Made by a program: the position numbers and the translations under genes. Positions 1 to 8,470 of a stretch of 64,000 nt of DNA are shown here, piece by piece. The first letter of the stretch is position 1, and each line of letters opens with the position of its first letter. Source of the stretch: Salinigranum rubrum (GTDB lineage Archaea > Halobacteriota > Halobacteria > Halobacteriales > Haloferacaceae); the NCBI RefSeq assembly GCF_002906575.1, contig NZ_CP026309.1, positions 1,674,001 to 1,738,000 of the forward strand, in the 5' to 3' direction. The notes under the pieces are model-generated. The model had not been told where the DNA came from. It did no database searches and saw nothing but the letters and a program-made list of their open reading frames with translations.

Positions 1-55
1 CACCATCGCGGCACTCGCCCTCCGGGCCGCAGCGGCGCTCGCGGAGGGGCTCTGA
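1..55 (+). CDS. 3' end of a gene cut by the window edge
   Basis: Reading from base 2, an open frame gives TIAALALRAAAALAEGL and stops with TGA at 53-55. The Ala/Leu-rich tail looks like a C-terminal helix. Too little remains to name a family. It converges on the minus-strand regulator that ends at base 77. Confidence 0.4.
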   Translation, partial: TIAALALRAAAALAEGL

Positions 56-76
56 CCGATCAGCCGGGAAGACGGC

Positions 77-757
77 TCAACGGTCGGTTTCGAGCGTCTC
101 GGCGCGGTTTCGGTCCCGGGCGTCGGCGAGCGTCGTGTTGACGAGTCCCTTCATGCCGCGGCGGAGTCGTTCCGAGGCGGCCTGACTCGAGATGTCGAGT
201 TCGTCCGCGACGTCCTGAAGCGAGGCTCCGCGCGGGATGGAGAAGTAGCCGCTCCGCAGCGCGGTGAGGAGCGTCTCGTACTGGGCGGCGGTGAGGCCGA
301 ACCGGTGTTCGGGCGCTTCCTGCTCCCGGTCGTACACCGCGCGGATGTGAATGTCGAAGTCGGCCTCCCAGCAGCGTTCGCGAAACGAGGCGATGGCCTC
401 GCGGTTCGGAAAGCGCATCCGGACGAACCAGCCCTGCCCGTCGTTCTCCGCGTGAAGGACGGCGCCGTCGAGGTCGACCAGCGCCCGGTAGGCTTCGACC
501 TCCGGGACCCCCCCGGCGTACTGGACGCGGTAGAGGCGGGCGTCGTTCTCCTCGGCGAGCAACTCGAACGTCGCGATGGTCGGGTCCTCCGCGAGCGCGG
601 CCTCGAACCGGTCGAAATCGCCCCCCGACGCCCAGAAGAGGTTCCGCAGTGGAATCGCGTCCGATGCGTCCAGCGTGTCGACGACGACGGACATCTCCGG
701 TGTGCGCTGAAGCGCGTGTGAGAGGACGTCCGTGTCGATGTCGAATTCTACGATCAT
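77..757 (-). CDS. Bat/HTH_10-type transcription regulator
   Basis: A 226-residue protein with the architecture of haloarchaeal bacterioopsin-activator-like regulators. The N-terminal two thirds form an alpha/beta sensory region without a recognisable PAS or GAF domain. The last 60 or so residues are the HTH_10 helix-turn-helix, beginning at FGLTAAQYETLLTALRSGYF and followed by LQDVADELDISSQAASERLRR. Such proteins bind DNA and often control membrane, metabolic or redox genes; nothing here fixes the target. The gene stands alone, and the 480-base spacer upstream separates it from divergent hisC. The family call is firm and the role unknown. Confidence 0.85.
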   Translation of the reverse strand: MIVEFDIDTDVLSHALQRTPEMSVVVDTLDASDAIPLRNLFWASGGDFDRFEAALAEDPTIATFELLAEENDARLYRVQYAGGVPEVEAYRALVDLDGAVLHAENDGQGWFVRMRFPNREAIASFRERCWEADFDIHIRAVYDREQEAPEHRFGLTAAQYETLLTALRSGYFSIPRGASLQDVADELDISSQAASERLRRGMKGLVNTTLADARDRNRAETLETDR

Positions 758-870
758 GGCTGTGACGTCGCCGACGACTCCGGACGGTGTCGCGCGAGTC
801 GGTCGGTGGTCCCTCTACAACACCGACCGACTTGAGCGCTCTGACACCGGGGATACGACGAGCGCGCGCG

Positions 871-930
871 TCGTTCGCCGTCGTGGGGCGGGACAGCACG
901 TCGCTCGCCGTCGAGGGCCGGGACAGCACG
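871..930. repeat. Two-copy 30-bp tandem repeat
   Basis: Two adjacent 30-base units (871-900 and 901-930) differ at only four positions, and both end in GGGACAGCACG. It lies in the spacer between the Bat-type regulator and hisC, in no convincing reading frame. Confidence 0.8.
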
Positions 931-1204
931 TGAGCGGGTCCGACCGGTCGGTCGAACGGCGGACCGGACGTCCCCCTCCAGCCAGTGACCCCGGGTCGAG
1001 TTCCGGCTATCGTCTCCGTCGCGGTTGCCGTCGTGTCGGTCGTTGTCCCTAGTTCTCCCCCCTCGTGCCGACCGGCACCAAAAATATCAAAATCCACTCA
1101 CTTAGTGTGTACCGGTGGATATTCATGCCGACGAGCGCTCTCTCGACCGACGGTCGTTCTCCTCCGTGAGAACGACGCGAGAACCGCCGGACGACGCATG
1201 GGCA

Positions 1205-1212
1205 TTCTTAAG
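1205..1212 (+). promoter_or_regulatory. TATA element for hisC
   Basis: TTCTTAAG lies 27-34 bases before the hisC ATG. This is the spacing expected for a leaderless haloarchaeal transcript. Confidence 0.5.
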
Positions 1213-1238
1213 GACCGGGCACCGCATTTTCCCCCTAT

Positions 1239-2323
1239 ATGCAACCACGGGACCTCTCCGCGCACTCCCCGTACGTCCCTGGACGGGGCGTCGAGGAGGT
1301 CGCCCGCGACCTCGGCATGGACCCCGCGGAGCTGACGAAGCTCTCCTCGAACGAGAACCCTCACGGTCCGAGTCCGAAAGCCGTCGAGGTGCTTCGTGAG
1401 TACGCATCGCAGGTCCACGTCTACCCGAAGGCCTCACACACCGATCTCACCGAACGGCTCGCGACCGAGTGGGGCGTGGACCCGACGCAGGTGTGGGTCT
1501 CCGCCGGCGCCGACGGCTCGCTCGACTACCTCTCGCGTGCCATGCTCGACCCCGGCGACCGCGTTCTCGTCCCCGAACCCGGCTTCTCCTACTACGGGAT
1601 GACCGCCCGCTACCACCACGGGACGGTCGCCTCCTACCGGCTCTCGAAGGGGGACGACTTCGCCCAGACCGCCGACGGCGTCCTGGAGGCGTACGACGGC
1701 GAGCGGATCGTCTACGTGACGACGCCGCACAACCCGACCGGCAGCGAGATGGCCCACGACGAACTCGTTGCTCTCCTCGACTCCGTCGACGACCACACGC
1801 TCGTCGTCGTCGACGAGGCGTACGGCGAGTACGCCGAGCGCGACAGCGCCGCGACGCTGCTGGGAGCGTTCGAGAACCTCGCCGTCACCCGGACGTTCTC
1901 GAAGGCGTACGGCCTGGCGGGGCTCCGCATCGGCTACGCGCTCGTCCCCGCGAGTGGGCCGACACGTACGCCCGCGTGAACACGCCGTTCGCGGCGAACG
2001 AACTCGCCTGCCGGGCCGCCCGCGCGGCGCTCGACGACGACGCGCACCTCGAAGAGACCGTCGAGACCGCCCGCTGGGCCCGGGAGTTCTTGACCGAGAA
2101 CCTGGACGCCCACACCTGGGAGAGCGCCGGCAACTTCGTCCTCGCGGAGGTCGGTGACGCCACCGCCGTCTCCGAGGCGAGCCAGCGGGCGGGCGTCATC
2201 GTCCGCGACTGCTCTTCGTTCGGGTTGCCCGCGTGCATCCGCGTCTCGACCGGCACCCGCGAGGAGACGAAACGCGCCGTCGAGGTACTGAACCGGGTCG
2301 CTCATGAGGTGACGGAGGCGTGA
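1239..2323 (+). CDS. hisC: Histidinol-phosphate aminotransferase (apparent frameshift)
   Basis: PLP-dependent class I/II aminotransferase that makes histidinol phosphate from imidazole-acetol phosphate in histidine synthesis. Seen: SSNENPHGPS near residue 36, the cofactor-site VDEAYGEY near 191, and the Schiff-base lysine K222 in TFSKAYGLAG. The frame from 1239 stops at 1979, but the rest of the family (EWADTYARVNTPF, then the C-terminal domain) continues in the -1 frame to TGA at 2323. Adding one C to the CCCC run at 1946-1949 restores VPREWADTYARV. I treat this as a sequence error in an intact gene of about 361 residues. Its stop overlaps the next start. Confidence 0.9.
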
Positions 2324-2838
2324 GGGTCGCCCTGACCGGGACGCCCGGGACGGGCAAGACCACGGCGTCCGAGCGGCTTCCCTACCCCACACTCCACCTC
2401 AACGACGCCGTCCGCGAACACGACCTCTGGACCGAGGAGGACACCGACCGCGACTCGCTCGTCGTCGACGTCGACGCCCTCGCCGCGTGGGTCGACGACC
2501 ACGTCGAAGCGGGGGAGACGGTCGTCCTCGAATCACACCTCGCACACCTCCTCGACGCCGACCGCGTCGTCGTCCTCCGGTGTCGCCCGGACGTGCTCGA
2601 ATCGCGGCTGCGAGAGCGCGGCGAGAGCGACGCCAAAGCGGCCGAAAATTCGGAGAGCGAGGCGCTCGACGTCGTCCTCTCCGAATCGGTTCAGCGGCAC
2701 GGAGAAGAGCGGGTGTACGAGATAGACACGACAGAGCGCACGCCCGAGGACGTCGCGGCCGAAATCGAGGCGGTCGTCGACGGCGACCGCGAGCCCTCGG
2801 CGGGGACGGTCGACTTCACCGACTACCTCCACCCATGA
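2320..2838 (+). CDS. AK6/Fap7-type adenylate kinase
   Basis: Small P-loop nucleotide kinase of 172 residues, of the archaeal AK6 family related to eukaryotic Fap7. It interconverts AMP, ATP and ADP, and relatives act in small-subunit ribosome maturation. The Walker A motif GTPGTGKTT is at residues 7-15, and a typical Asp/Glu-rich haloarchaeal middle follows. GTG start at 2320 lies within the end of hisC (GTGA overlap), and its own stop overlaps the next gene's ATG (ATGA). This indicates a translationally coupled operon. Confidence 0.85.
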   Translation: MRVALTGTPGTGKTTASERLPYPTLHLNDAVREHDLWTEEDTDRDSLVVDVDALAAWVDDHVEAGETVVLESHLAHLLDADRVVVLRCRPDVLESRLRERGESDAKAAENSESEALDVVLSESVQRHGEERVYEIDTTERTPEDVAAEIEAVVDGDREPSAGTVDFTDYLHP

Positions 2839-3439
2839 CGCTCGACAGGCTCCGGCCGGTCGCCGCCCGCGCGCTCGGGCCGTTCGTCAGCGCCGCCGAC
2901 GCCGTGGGGCTGACCCGAACGGCGTGAGCGTCATCGCCTTCGGCGTCGCCGTCCTCGCGGGCGGCGCGTTCTACCTGGCGACCTCGCTCACCTACGCCGT
3001 CGGCGCGGTCTGTGTCTTTCTCAACGGCTGGCTCGACCTCGTCGACGGCGCACTCGCCCGCGAACAGGGCGTCGCGAGCGACGCCGGGGACTTCCTCGAC
3101 CACGTCCTCGACAGGTACGCCGACATCGTCATCATCGCCGGTCTCGCCGCCGGCGTCGGACGGTACGGCCTGGGGTTCGCCGCCGTCACCGGCGTCGTCA
3201 TGACGTCGTATCTCGGGACGCAGATTCAGGCGGTGGGTCTCGGTCGGGCGTACGGCGGCCTCGTGGGTCGGGCGGACCGCCTCGCGCTCATGGGACTCAC
3301 CGCCGCCGTCGCCGTCTTCCTCCCGGGGCCGCTGGTTTCGGGGCTCTCGGCCGTGGGGCTGCTGCTCGCCTTCTTCGCCGTCGTCGGCCACCTCACGGCG
3401 CTGCAGCGCTTTTGGGGTGCGTGGTCCGACTTGACGTGA
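2835..3439 (+). CDS. CDP-alcohol phosphatidyltransferase (apparent frameshift)
   Basis: Membrane enzyme of phospholipid-headgroup synthesis that transfers a CDP-activated lipid to an alcohol. The signature DGx2ARx8Gx3Dx3D is complete, starting at DGALAREQG. Several hydrophobic helices follow. The frame from ATG 2835 (MTLDRLRPVAARALGPF) ends at 2927, and the remaining protein runs in the -1 frame to 3439. One extra C in the CCC run at 2914-2916 gives GLTPNGVSVIAFG and joins both parts, about 201 residues. The acceptor alcohol (glycerol phosphate, inositol phosphate or serine) cannot be told. Third gene of the hisC operon. Confidence 0.85.
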
Positions 3440-3759
3440 TCCGGTGTACTCGCTCGGGTTGTGGTTTTCGTCGTCTTCTCGTTCTCGTATCGACCGTGTG
3501 TCGTCGCGTTCGCCGATGTGCCGAGCAGGTTTGGATACGGGTCGCCACTCGACGGAAGCGGTAGACTGCACGGGTGTCGTGCGGTCGTCGCGGCTGTCAC
3601 TCCACCCACGATGATTCCGACCGTCACCGCACCCACCCTGACGAGTCCACATTCCCCCACTGAGACGCACGCACACGCCCTGTACTGAACGCGAGGTACA
3701 CGGACCGCTGCCGACGTCTCTGGCGCACCTTTTATACACCGGGCTCTGCTAATGGGGGT
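3440..3759. other. Intergenic region before MBF1
   Basis: About 320 bases without a credible gene. A 75-codon open frame at 3461-3688 is rich in Val, Pro and Thr, has no acidic bias and resembles nothing I know. The only clear signal is the MBF1 TATA box at the right end. Confidence 0.5.
3729..3736 (+). promoter_or_regulatory. TATA box for MBF1
   Basis: CTTTTATA lies 24-31 bases before the ATG at 3760. It is among the clearest archaeal TATA boxes in the window and implies a leaderless or near-leaderless mRNA. Confidence 0.65.
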
Positions 3760-4296
3760 ATGCCCCAGTGCGAGATGTGCGGCGCCACGAAGTCGTCGCT
3801 CACCACCGTCAAGGTCGAAGGTGCCAAACTGGACCTCTGCGACGAGTGCAAGGACTTCGGCACCGAGGTCCGCACTGAGTCGTCCTCCTCGGGGTCGACG
3901 AAGTACTCGACGTCGTCCTCGTCGGGGAAGTCGTCGTCGTCCTCCTCCTCGTCGTCGTCTTCCGCCTCGGGAGGCTCGTCGAAACGGCGGCGACGCGACA
4001 TGTTCGACGACATGGAGGAACTCGCGACCGACTACGACCAGCGGGTCCGAGAGGCCCGTGAGAGCCGCGGGCTGAGCCAGCAGGACCTCGCGGGCGAACT
4101 CAACGAGAAGACCAGCCTCATCCGGAAAATCGAGCGCGGCGACGTCCTCCCGAGCGACGACGTCCGCAAGAAGCTCGAACGGAAACTCGACGTGTCGCTC
4201 ACGGAGGGCCCGAGCGACGACGACGACGAGAGCGAGTGGTCCTCCGGGTCGTCGACGACCACCACGCTCGGTGACGTGGTCAAGCGGAAGGACTGA
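3760..4296 (+). CDS. Multiprotein bridging factor 1 (aMBF1)
   Basis: Archaeal MBF1 homologue of 178 residues; the family links TBP-based transcription and the ribosome. The N-terminal zinc ribbon has CEMC near residue 4 and CDEC near 27. The C-terminal Cro/C1-type HTH begins near residue 95 (REARESRGLSQQDLAGEL, then SLIRKIERG). Between them lies a low-complexity linker of about 40 residues, mostly serine, encoded by TCG/TCC repeats and ending in a basic KRRRR patch. The serine tract is longer than I recall for most homologues. Single-gene unit with its own TATA box. Confidence 0.9.
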   Translation: MPQCEMCGATKSSLTTVKVEGAKLDLCDECKDFGTEVRTESSSSGSTKYSTSSSSGKSSSSSSSSSSSASGGSSKRRRRDMFDDMEELATDYDQRVREARESRGLSQQDLAGELNEKTSLIRKIERGDVLPSDDVRKKLERKLDVSLTEGPSDDDDESEWSSGSSTTTTLGDVVKRKD

Positions 4297-4367
4297 GCGC
4301 GCTCGTCGGGACGGGTTCCGAATCGCCCGCGACGAAGACTTTTCTCCTCTCCTCTGCTCGGTGAGCC

Positions 4368-5464
4368 ATGGCACGAAGCCCGAACGAGGAGTTCACGCTC
4401 GGCGCCGCACAGGTCGCGCCCGTGTACCACGACAAGGAGGGGACGCTCGACCGGACCGTCGAGTGGATCGAACGCGCCGGTCGGGAGGACGTCGACCTGC
4501 TCGTCTTCCCCGAGACGTACTTCCCGGGGTACCCGTACTGGCGGCGGAGTACCTCCATCTCCCGCTGGACGGACCTCGTCGTCGACCTCTCGAAGCACTC
4601 GCTTTCGGTCGACAGCGACGCCGTCGAACTCATCGGCGAAGCCGTCGACGACGCGGACCTCCACCTCGTCCTCGGGACGAACGAACGGAGCGACCGGGTC
4701 GGGAGTGAGACGCTGTACAACTCGCTGTTCTTCTTCGACCGTTCTGGTACCCTGGTCCGTCGTCACCGCAAACTGATGCCGACCCACGACGAGCGGACCA
4801 TCTGGGGCCGCGGCGATCCATCGAGCCTCGCGACCCACGACACCGACGTCGGTCGGGTGGGCGGGCTCATCTGCTACGAGAACCACATGACGCTGTCGAA
4901 GGCGGCGCTGTGTGCGATGGGCGAGGAGATTCACGCCGCGGCGTGGCCCGGGTTCTGGGAGCAACACGGCCACCCGGGCGACAAAAGCGGGGCCGACTCG
5001 GAAGCCGCGAAAGACACCTGCGATATCTACCCCGCCGTCCGCGAGTACGCCTTCGAGACGCAGTCGTTCGTCGCCTCCTGCTCGGCGTACATGGACGACC
5101 AGATTCCCGAGCAGTTCGACCCCGACGAACTCGGATTCGGTGTCGGCAACGGCGGGAGCATGCTCGTCAATCCCGCGGGTATCGTCAAAGCCGGCCCCGT
5201 CGTCGGCGAGGAGGCGCTTCTCACGGCGGACTTCCACCGCGACGAGCGGCGGGCGACGAAGGCGTACTTCGACGCGATGGGACACTACGCGCGGTGGGAC
5301 GCCGTCTCGCTTCAGGTCTCGAACGAGACGCTCGACCCGATTCGCCCCGTGACGACCTCCCGCCGCAACCCCGGTTATCGGCCCACCGCGCCGAAGAACT
5401 CGCGACGGAGTACGACGTGCCGATAGAAGCGGTCGAGGCCGTCGCGGACGCGTTGCGGGAGTGA
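4368..5464 (+). CDS. Nitrilase-superfamily hydrolase (apparent frameshift near the 3' end)
   Basis: Carbon-nitrogen hydrolase most like the true nitrilase branch, which converts nitriles to acids plus ammonia. The catalytic triad is visible: E49 in FPETYFPGYP, K135 in RHRKLMPTHDE, and C169 in GLICYENHM. The frame from 4368 stops at 5428 after a basic, unlikely tail. The -1 frame gives LSAHRAEELATEYDVP and more acidic residues, ending at 5464. One added C in a C run between 5344 and 5372 reconciles them, giving about 365 residues. The substrate is unknown. It is a single-gene unit between MBF1 and tpiA. Confidence 0.85.
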
Positions 5465-5796
5465 CGGCGAGCGCGTGAGGGACGCGAACGGCGCGCGGCG
5501 GACGAGCAGTCCCGTCGGCACGATGCGGGCGTTCAAGTACGATGCCGGCTCCATCCCGCCACGTGACGTAGTGACCGACGCGCGGCGGGCAGCGGGTGTC
5601 CGGGCAGACGCCGCGTGAAGCGGCCTGTTGTCGGTCGTCCCGGCTGTCGCCGCCTCCGGGCGACGACCGGGCCACAGCGACGACGGACCTCGTGAGACGG
5701 TGCCCGGCTGTCAGCCCCTGTCGACGACTCCCTCACCCGCGGTTCCGGGCCGAGACGTGAAACTATTTATCCGAGCCAGAGTGAAGACTCACCTGC
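5465..5796. other. Intergenic region before tpiA
   Basis: About 330 bases with no credible gene on either strand. The right end carries the tpiA TATA box. Confidence 0.5.
5763..5770 (+). promoter_or_regulatory. TATA box for tpiA
   Basis: CTATTTAT lies 27-34 bases before the tpiA ATG in otherwise GC-rich DNA. Confidence 0.6.
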
Positions 5797-6441
5797 ATGT
5801 TCATTCTGGTGAACCTCAAGGCGTACCCCTGCGACCCCGTCGAGGTCGCGGAGGCCGCCCGCGACGTCGCCGAGGAGTCCGGTGTACGGATCGCAGTCTC
5901 TCCCCAGGCCGCACACATCGAACGCGTCGCCGAGACGGGAGTGGAGACGTGGGCCCAGCACGTCTCGCCGAACGACCACGGCTCGTACACGGGAAGCACG
6001 CTCGCCGAGGCGGTCGCAGACGCCGGCGCGGAAGGGACGCTCCTGAACCACTCCGAGAACCGTCTGAAGCTCGCCGACATCGACGCCTCGCTCGATGCGG
6101 CCGAGCGCGCCGGCCTCGAAACGTGCGTCTGCGGCAACAACCCCGAGCAGATCGGTGCCGTCGCCGCGCTCGGTCCGGACTCGGTCGCCGTCGAACCGCC
6201 GGAACTCATCGGCGGTGACGTGTCGGTCTCGACCGCCGACCCAGACATCGTCGTCGACGCCGTCGACGCTGCCGGTGCCGTCGACGAGAGCGTCGACGTC
6301 TACTGCGGGGCCGGTGTCTCGACCGGCGACGACGTCCTCGCCGCGCAGGACCTCGGCGCGACGGGTATCCTTCTCGCGTCGGGCGTCGCCAAGGCCGCGG
6401 ACCCGCGTGCGGCGCTGAAGGACCTCGTCGCGGGCCTGTAG
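5797..6441 (+). CDS. tpiA: Triosephosphate isomerase
   Basis: Interconverts dihydroxyacetone phosphate and glyceraldehyde 3-phosphate in the cytoplasm. At 214 residues it has the short archaeal length; bacterial enzymes are about 250. Substrate-site N6 and K8 lie in VNLKAY, the catalytic histidine H85 in LLNHSENR, and the catalytic glutamate E133 in AVEPPELIG. The phosphate-binding loop appears as [11 protein letters not shown] and LLASGVAKA. Single-gene transcript with a good TATA box. The class II fructose-bisphosphate aldolase at 33.4 kb is its pathway partner. Confidence 0.95.
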   Translation: MFILVNLKAYPCDPVEVAEAARDVAEESGVRIAVSPQAAHIERVAETGVETWAQHVSPNDHGSYTGSTLAEAVADAGAEGTLLNHSENRLKLADIDASLDAAERAGLETCVCGNNPEQIGAVAALGPDSVAVEPPELIGGDVSVSTADPDIVVDAVDAAGAVDESVDVYCGAGVSTGDDVLAAQDLGATGILLASGVAKAADPRAALKDLVAGL

Positions 6442-6543
6442 CGACGACGAGACGCGACTCCCGATTCTTTCCCGCCCTTCCCCGCCTTCGTTCTCCCGTT
6501 CGCGGCGCGCCCCCGCTCCGACAGCGATGGGCTTCTGGTCGTC

Positions 6544-8397
6544 TCAGTCGGCGGCAGTCTCCACGTCGTCGACGGTCTCCACGCTGTCCGACGAGTCGTC
6601 CTCGGTCGTGTCACGACGGGGGCCGTCCTCGACGAACACGGCTTCGACCGCCTCGACCGCCTCGTCGAACGCGTCTGGGTGCAACCGATGAGCGTACTCG
6701 GTCCGCACGTGGTCCGGAAGCGCGTACGCGTACTTCCCACGGCCAGCGTGTCGGACGAATCCGGCCTTCCGTAGCGTCCGGTTTCTGGCGTACGCGACCT
6801 TGTGGTCGCCCGGCCCGCCCGCGGCGACCTGTGCGGTGACCGGGTCCGCGATGCCCTGCGACCGGTAGTGGGCGAGCATCCGACGGGTCACCGCCTCGAA
6901 CTCGGCGAGCTGTTCTCTGAGGTCGCGAGCGACGACCCCCACTTCGCCGTCGGGGAGCGGCGGCGACGCGATGTCGAAACGTTCCGTCGACGTGTCGGGG
7001 TCGTCGACAGCAGACGTGACCGACACGAGTTCGGCCGTTCCGACCGACTCGCCGTTCGTCGCGTCCACCTCTCCATCGGTCATCTCCGGATCGGTCGCGA
7101 GCGGGAACGGGACGTCCGCGTCGGGGTCGGCGCTGGCCGCGGCGTTGATCACGGCCTCCTCGCTCGCGTCGGCCGCTCCCTCGGCTCGCCCGTCCTGCTC
7201 GTCCTGATCGGGTCGCTGTCCGTCGGCCGCGGCGGTCGCCTCGGCAGCTGCCTCCGCCTCGGGTTCGCCTTCTTCGTACTCTCTCAGCGCGCGCTGACGC
7301 TCGTCCGGGCGGTTGAGGTTCCTCCCTTCGCCCCCGCGATACGGGGCTTCGGCCTTCTGGAACATCGCCTGAGCCATCTGGTCGGCGAACCGCCGCAGGT
7401 CGCGGGCTTCTTCCAACTCGCGTTCGAGTTCCGCGATTCGGTGTTCCTTCTTCTCCAGTTCCTGTCTGAGGTCAGCGAGCTCCGACGCTCGGCGTTCCTT
7501 CTCGTCGCTGATCGTCCGGAGTTCGTCGACGAGGTCGCCGCTCACCGACTTGAGGTCGGGCCGCTCGAAGTCTTCTAATCCAGGCGTTGCGCCGGCGTCG
7601 AACGTCGTCTTCCGTCGGAACTGCACCCTCCGAATCGACTCCGACCAGTCGGTGACCAGAAAGCCCTCGCCGTCGCCCATGTCCTCGATGGCCTCGGAGT
7701 ACTCCTTCCCGAGGATTCGCTTCACGACCTTGGTGTCGTTCCGCCAGGTGAGCCGGTGCCAGACGAGCCAGTCACACTGGGTGATGAAGTCCTTCTTGAC
7801 GTCCGCCGGCCGCTGGGAGATGCCGACGATGCCGAGGCCGTGTTTCCGTCCCCGTTTGCCGACCTTGATGAGCATCTTCCCCGTCTCGTCCATCCCCCCT
7901 CCCTCCGGAATGTACTCGTGGCACTCCTCGACGAGCATCAGGAACGGCTTCTTCAGCTTCTTCTCCTTCGCGAACAGGTGTCGCGTGGTCTGGAGGAGGA
8001 GGGACTTGGCCTCGCTCTCGTCGAGGTAGCCGGAGACGTCGAGGATGATGGGGACGTTCTGTTCCAGGGCCAGGGACGCGATCTTCTCGGCGTGTTCGGG
8101 GCTGACCTGGATGTCGCACTCCTCGTCCGCGCCGACGTGGAGGATCTCGAACTGCTCTTTCAGTCCGTAGTACTCGCCGTCGGTGTCGACCACGAGCACC
8201 GGAAAGTTCGCCGAGAGCAGTTTCTCGACGACGACCGAGGCCGTGTTCGACTTGCCCGACCCGGACTTCCCCGTGATGAACCCCCTCCCCGTGAGGATTT
8301 CGACGGCCGGGAGCGTGACGGTCGTTCCCGGGTCAGTGCCGTCACCGGCCGGGCCGGCGCTTACGTCTGCAACTGTGATTGTCTCCCGTTCGGTCAT
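6544..8397 (-). CDS. HerA-like FtsK-fold ATPase (DUF87 family)
   Basis: A 617-residue ATPase of the HerA/VirB4-like group, which pump or translocate DNA as hexamers. Walker A is GKSGSGKS at 43-50 and Walker B is FLMLVEECHEY near 152-162. A heptad-like coiled coil spans about 285-345 (repeated E, K, L and R). Next come a long acidic low-complexity stretch and a winged-helix-like region from about 510. I start at the ATG at 8397 because the upstream in-frame extension is basic, disordered and overlaps dinB. No nurA partner is adjacent. It lies 73 bases downstream of dinB on the same strand and may be co-transcribed with it. Confidence 0.85.
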   Translation of the reverse strand: MTERETITVADVSAGPAGDGTDPGTTVTLPAVEILTGRGFITGKSGSGKSNTASVVVEKLLSANFPVLVVDTDGEYYGLKEQFEILHVGADEECDIQVSPEHAEKIASLALEQNVPIILDVSGYLDESEAKSLLLQTTRHLFAKEKKLKKPFLMLVEECHEYIPEGGGMDETGKMLIKVGKRGRKHGLGIVGISQRPADVKKDFITQCDWLVWHRLTWRNDTKVVKRILGKEYSEAIEDMGDGEGFLVTDWSESIRRVQFRRKTTFDAGATPGLEDFERPDLKSVSGDLVDELRTISDEKERRASELADLRQELEKKEHRIAELERELEEARDLRRFADQMAQAMFQKAEAPYRGGEGRNLNRPDERQRALREYEEGEPEAEAAAEATAAADGQRPDQDEQDGRAEGAADASEEAVINAAASADPDADVPFPLATDPEMTDGEVDATNGESVGTAELVSVTSAVDDPDTSTERFDIASPPLPDGEVGVVARDLREQLAEFEAVTRRMLAHYRSQGIADPVTAQVAAGGPGDHKVAYARNRTLRKAGFVRHAGRGKYAYALPDHVRTEYAHRLHPDAFDEAVEAVEAVFVEDGPRRDTTEDDSSDSVETVDDVETAAD

Positions 8398-8470
8398 GCG
8401 GTCTTGCAGAGAGGTGGCCGCCCGCCCACAAAGAGGTACGTCAGACGAGCGACTGACACCGACGGCCGGT

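Larger units (their letters stand above)
758..1238. other. Intergenic region upstream of hisC
   Basis: No convincing gene. Open frames here are arginine-rich and lack the acidic bias of real proteins. It holds a two-unit tandem repeat (871-930), an A-rich patch near 1080-1095 and the hisC TATA element near 1205. Confidence 0.6.

Noticed and set aside
3461-3688. A 75-codon plus-strand frame before MBF1
   Set aside because: Composition is Val/Pro/Thr-rich with few acidic residues; no promoter at a suitable distance and no family resemblance.
1946-5372. Programmed frameshifting in hisC, the CDP-alcohol transferase and the nitrilase
   Set aside because: There is no shared slippery heptamer or stimulatory structure, the breaks fall at different domain positions, and five more genes in the window show the same one-base loss in G/C runs.
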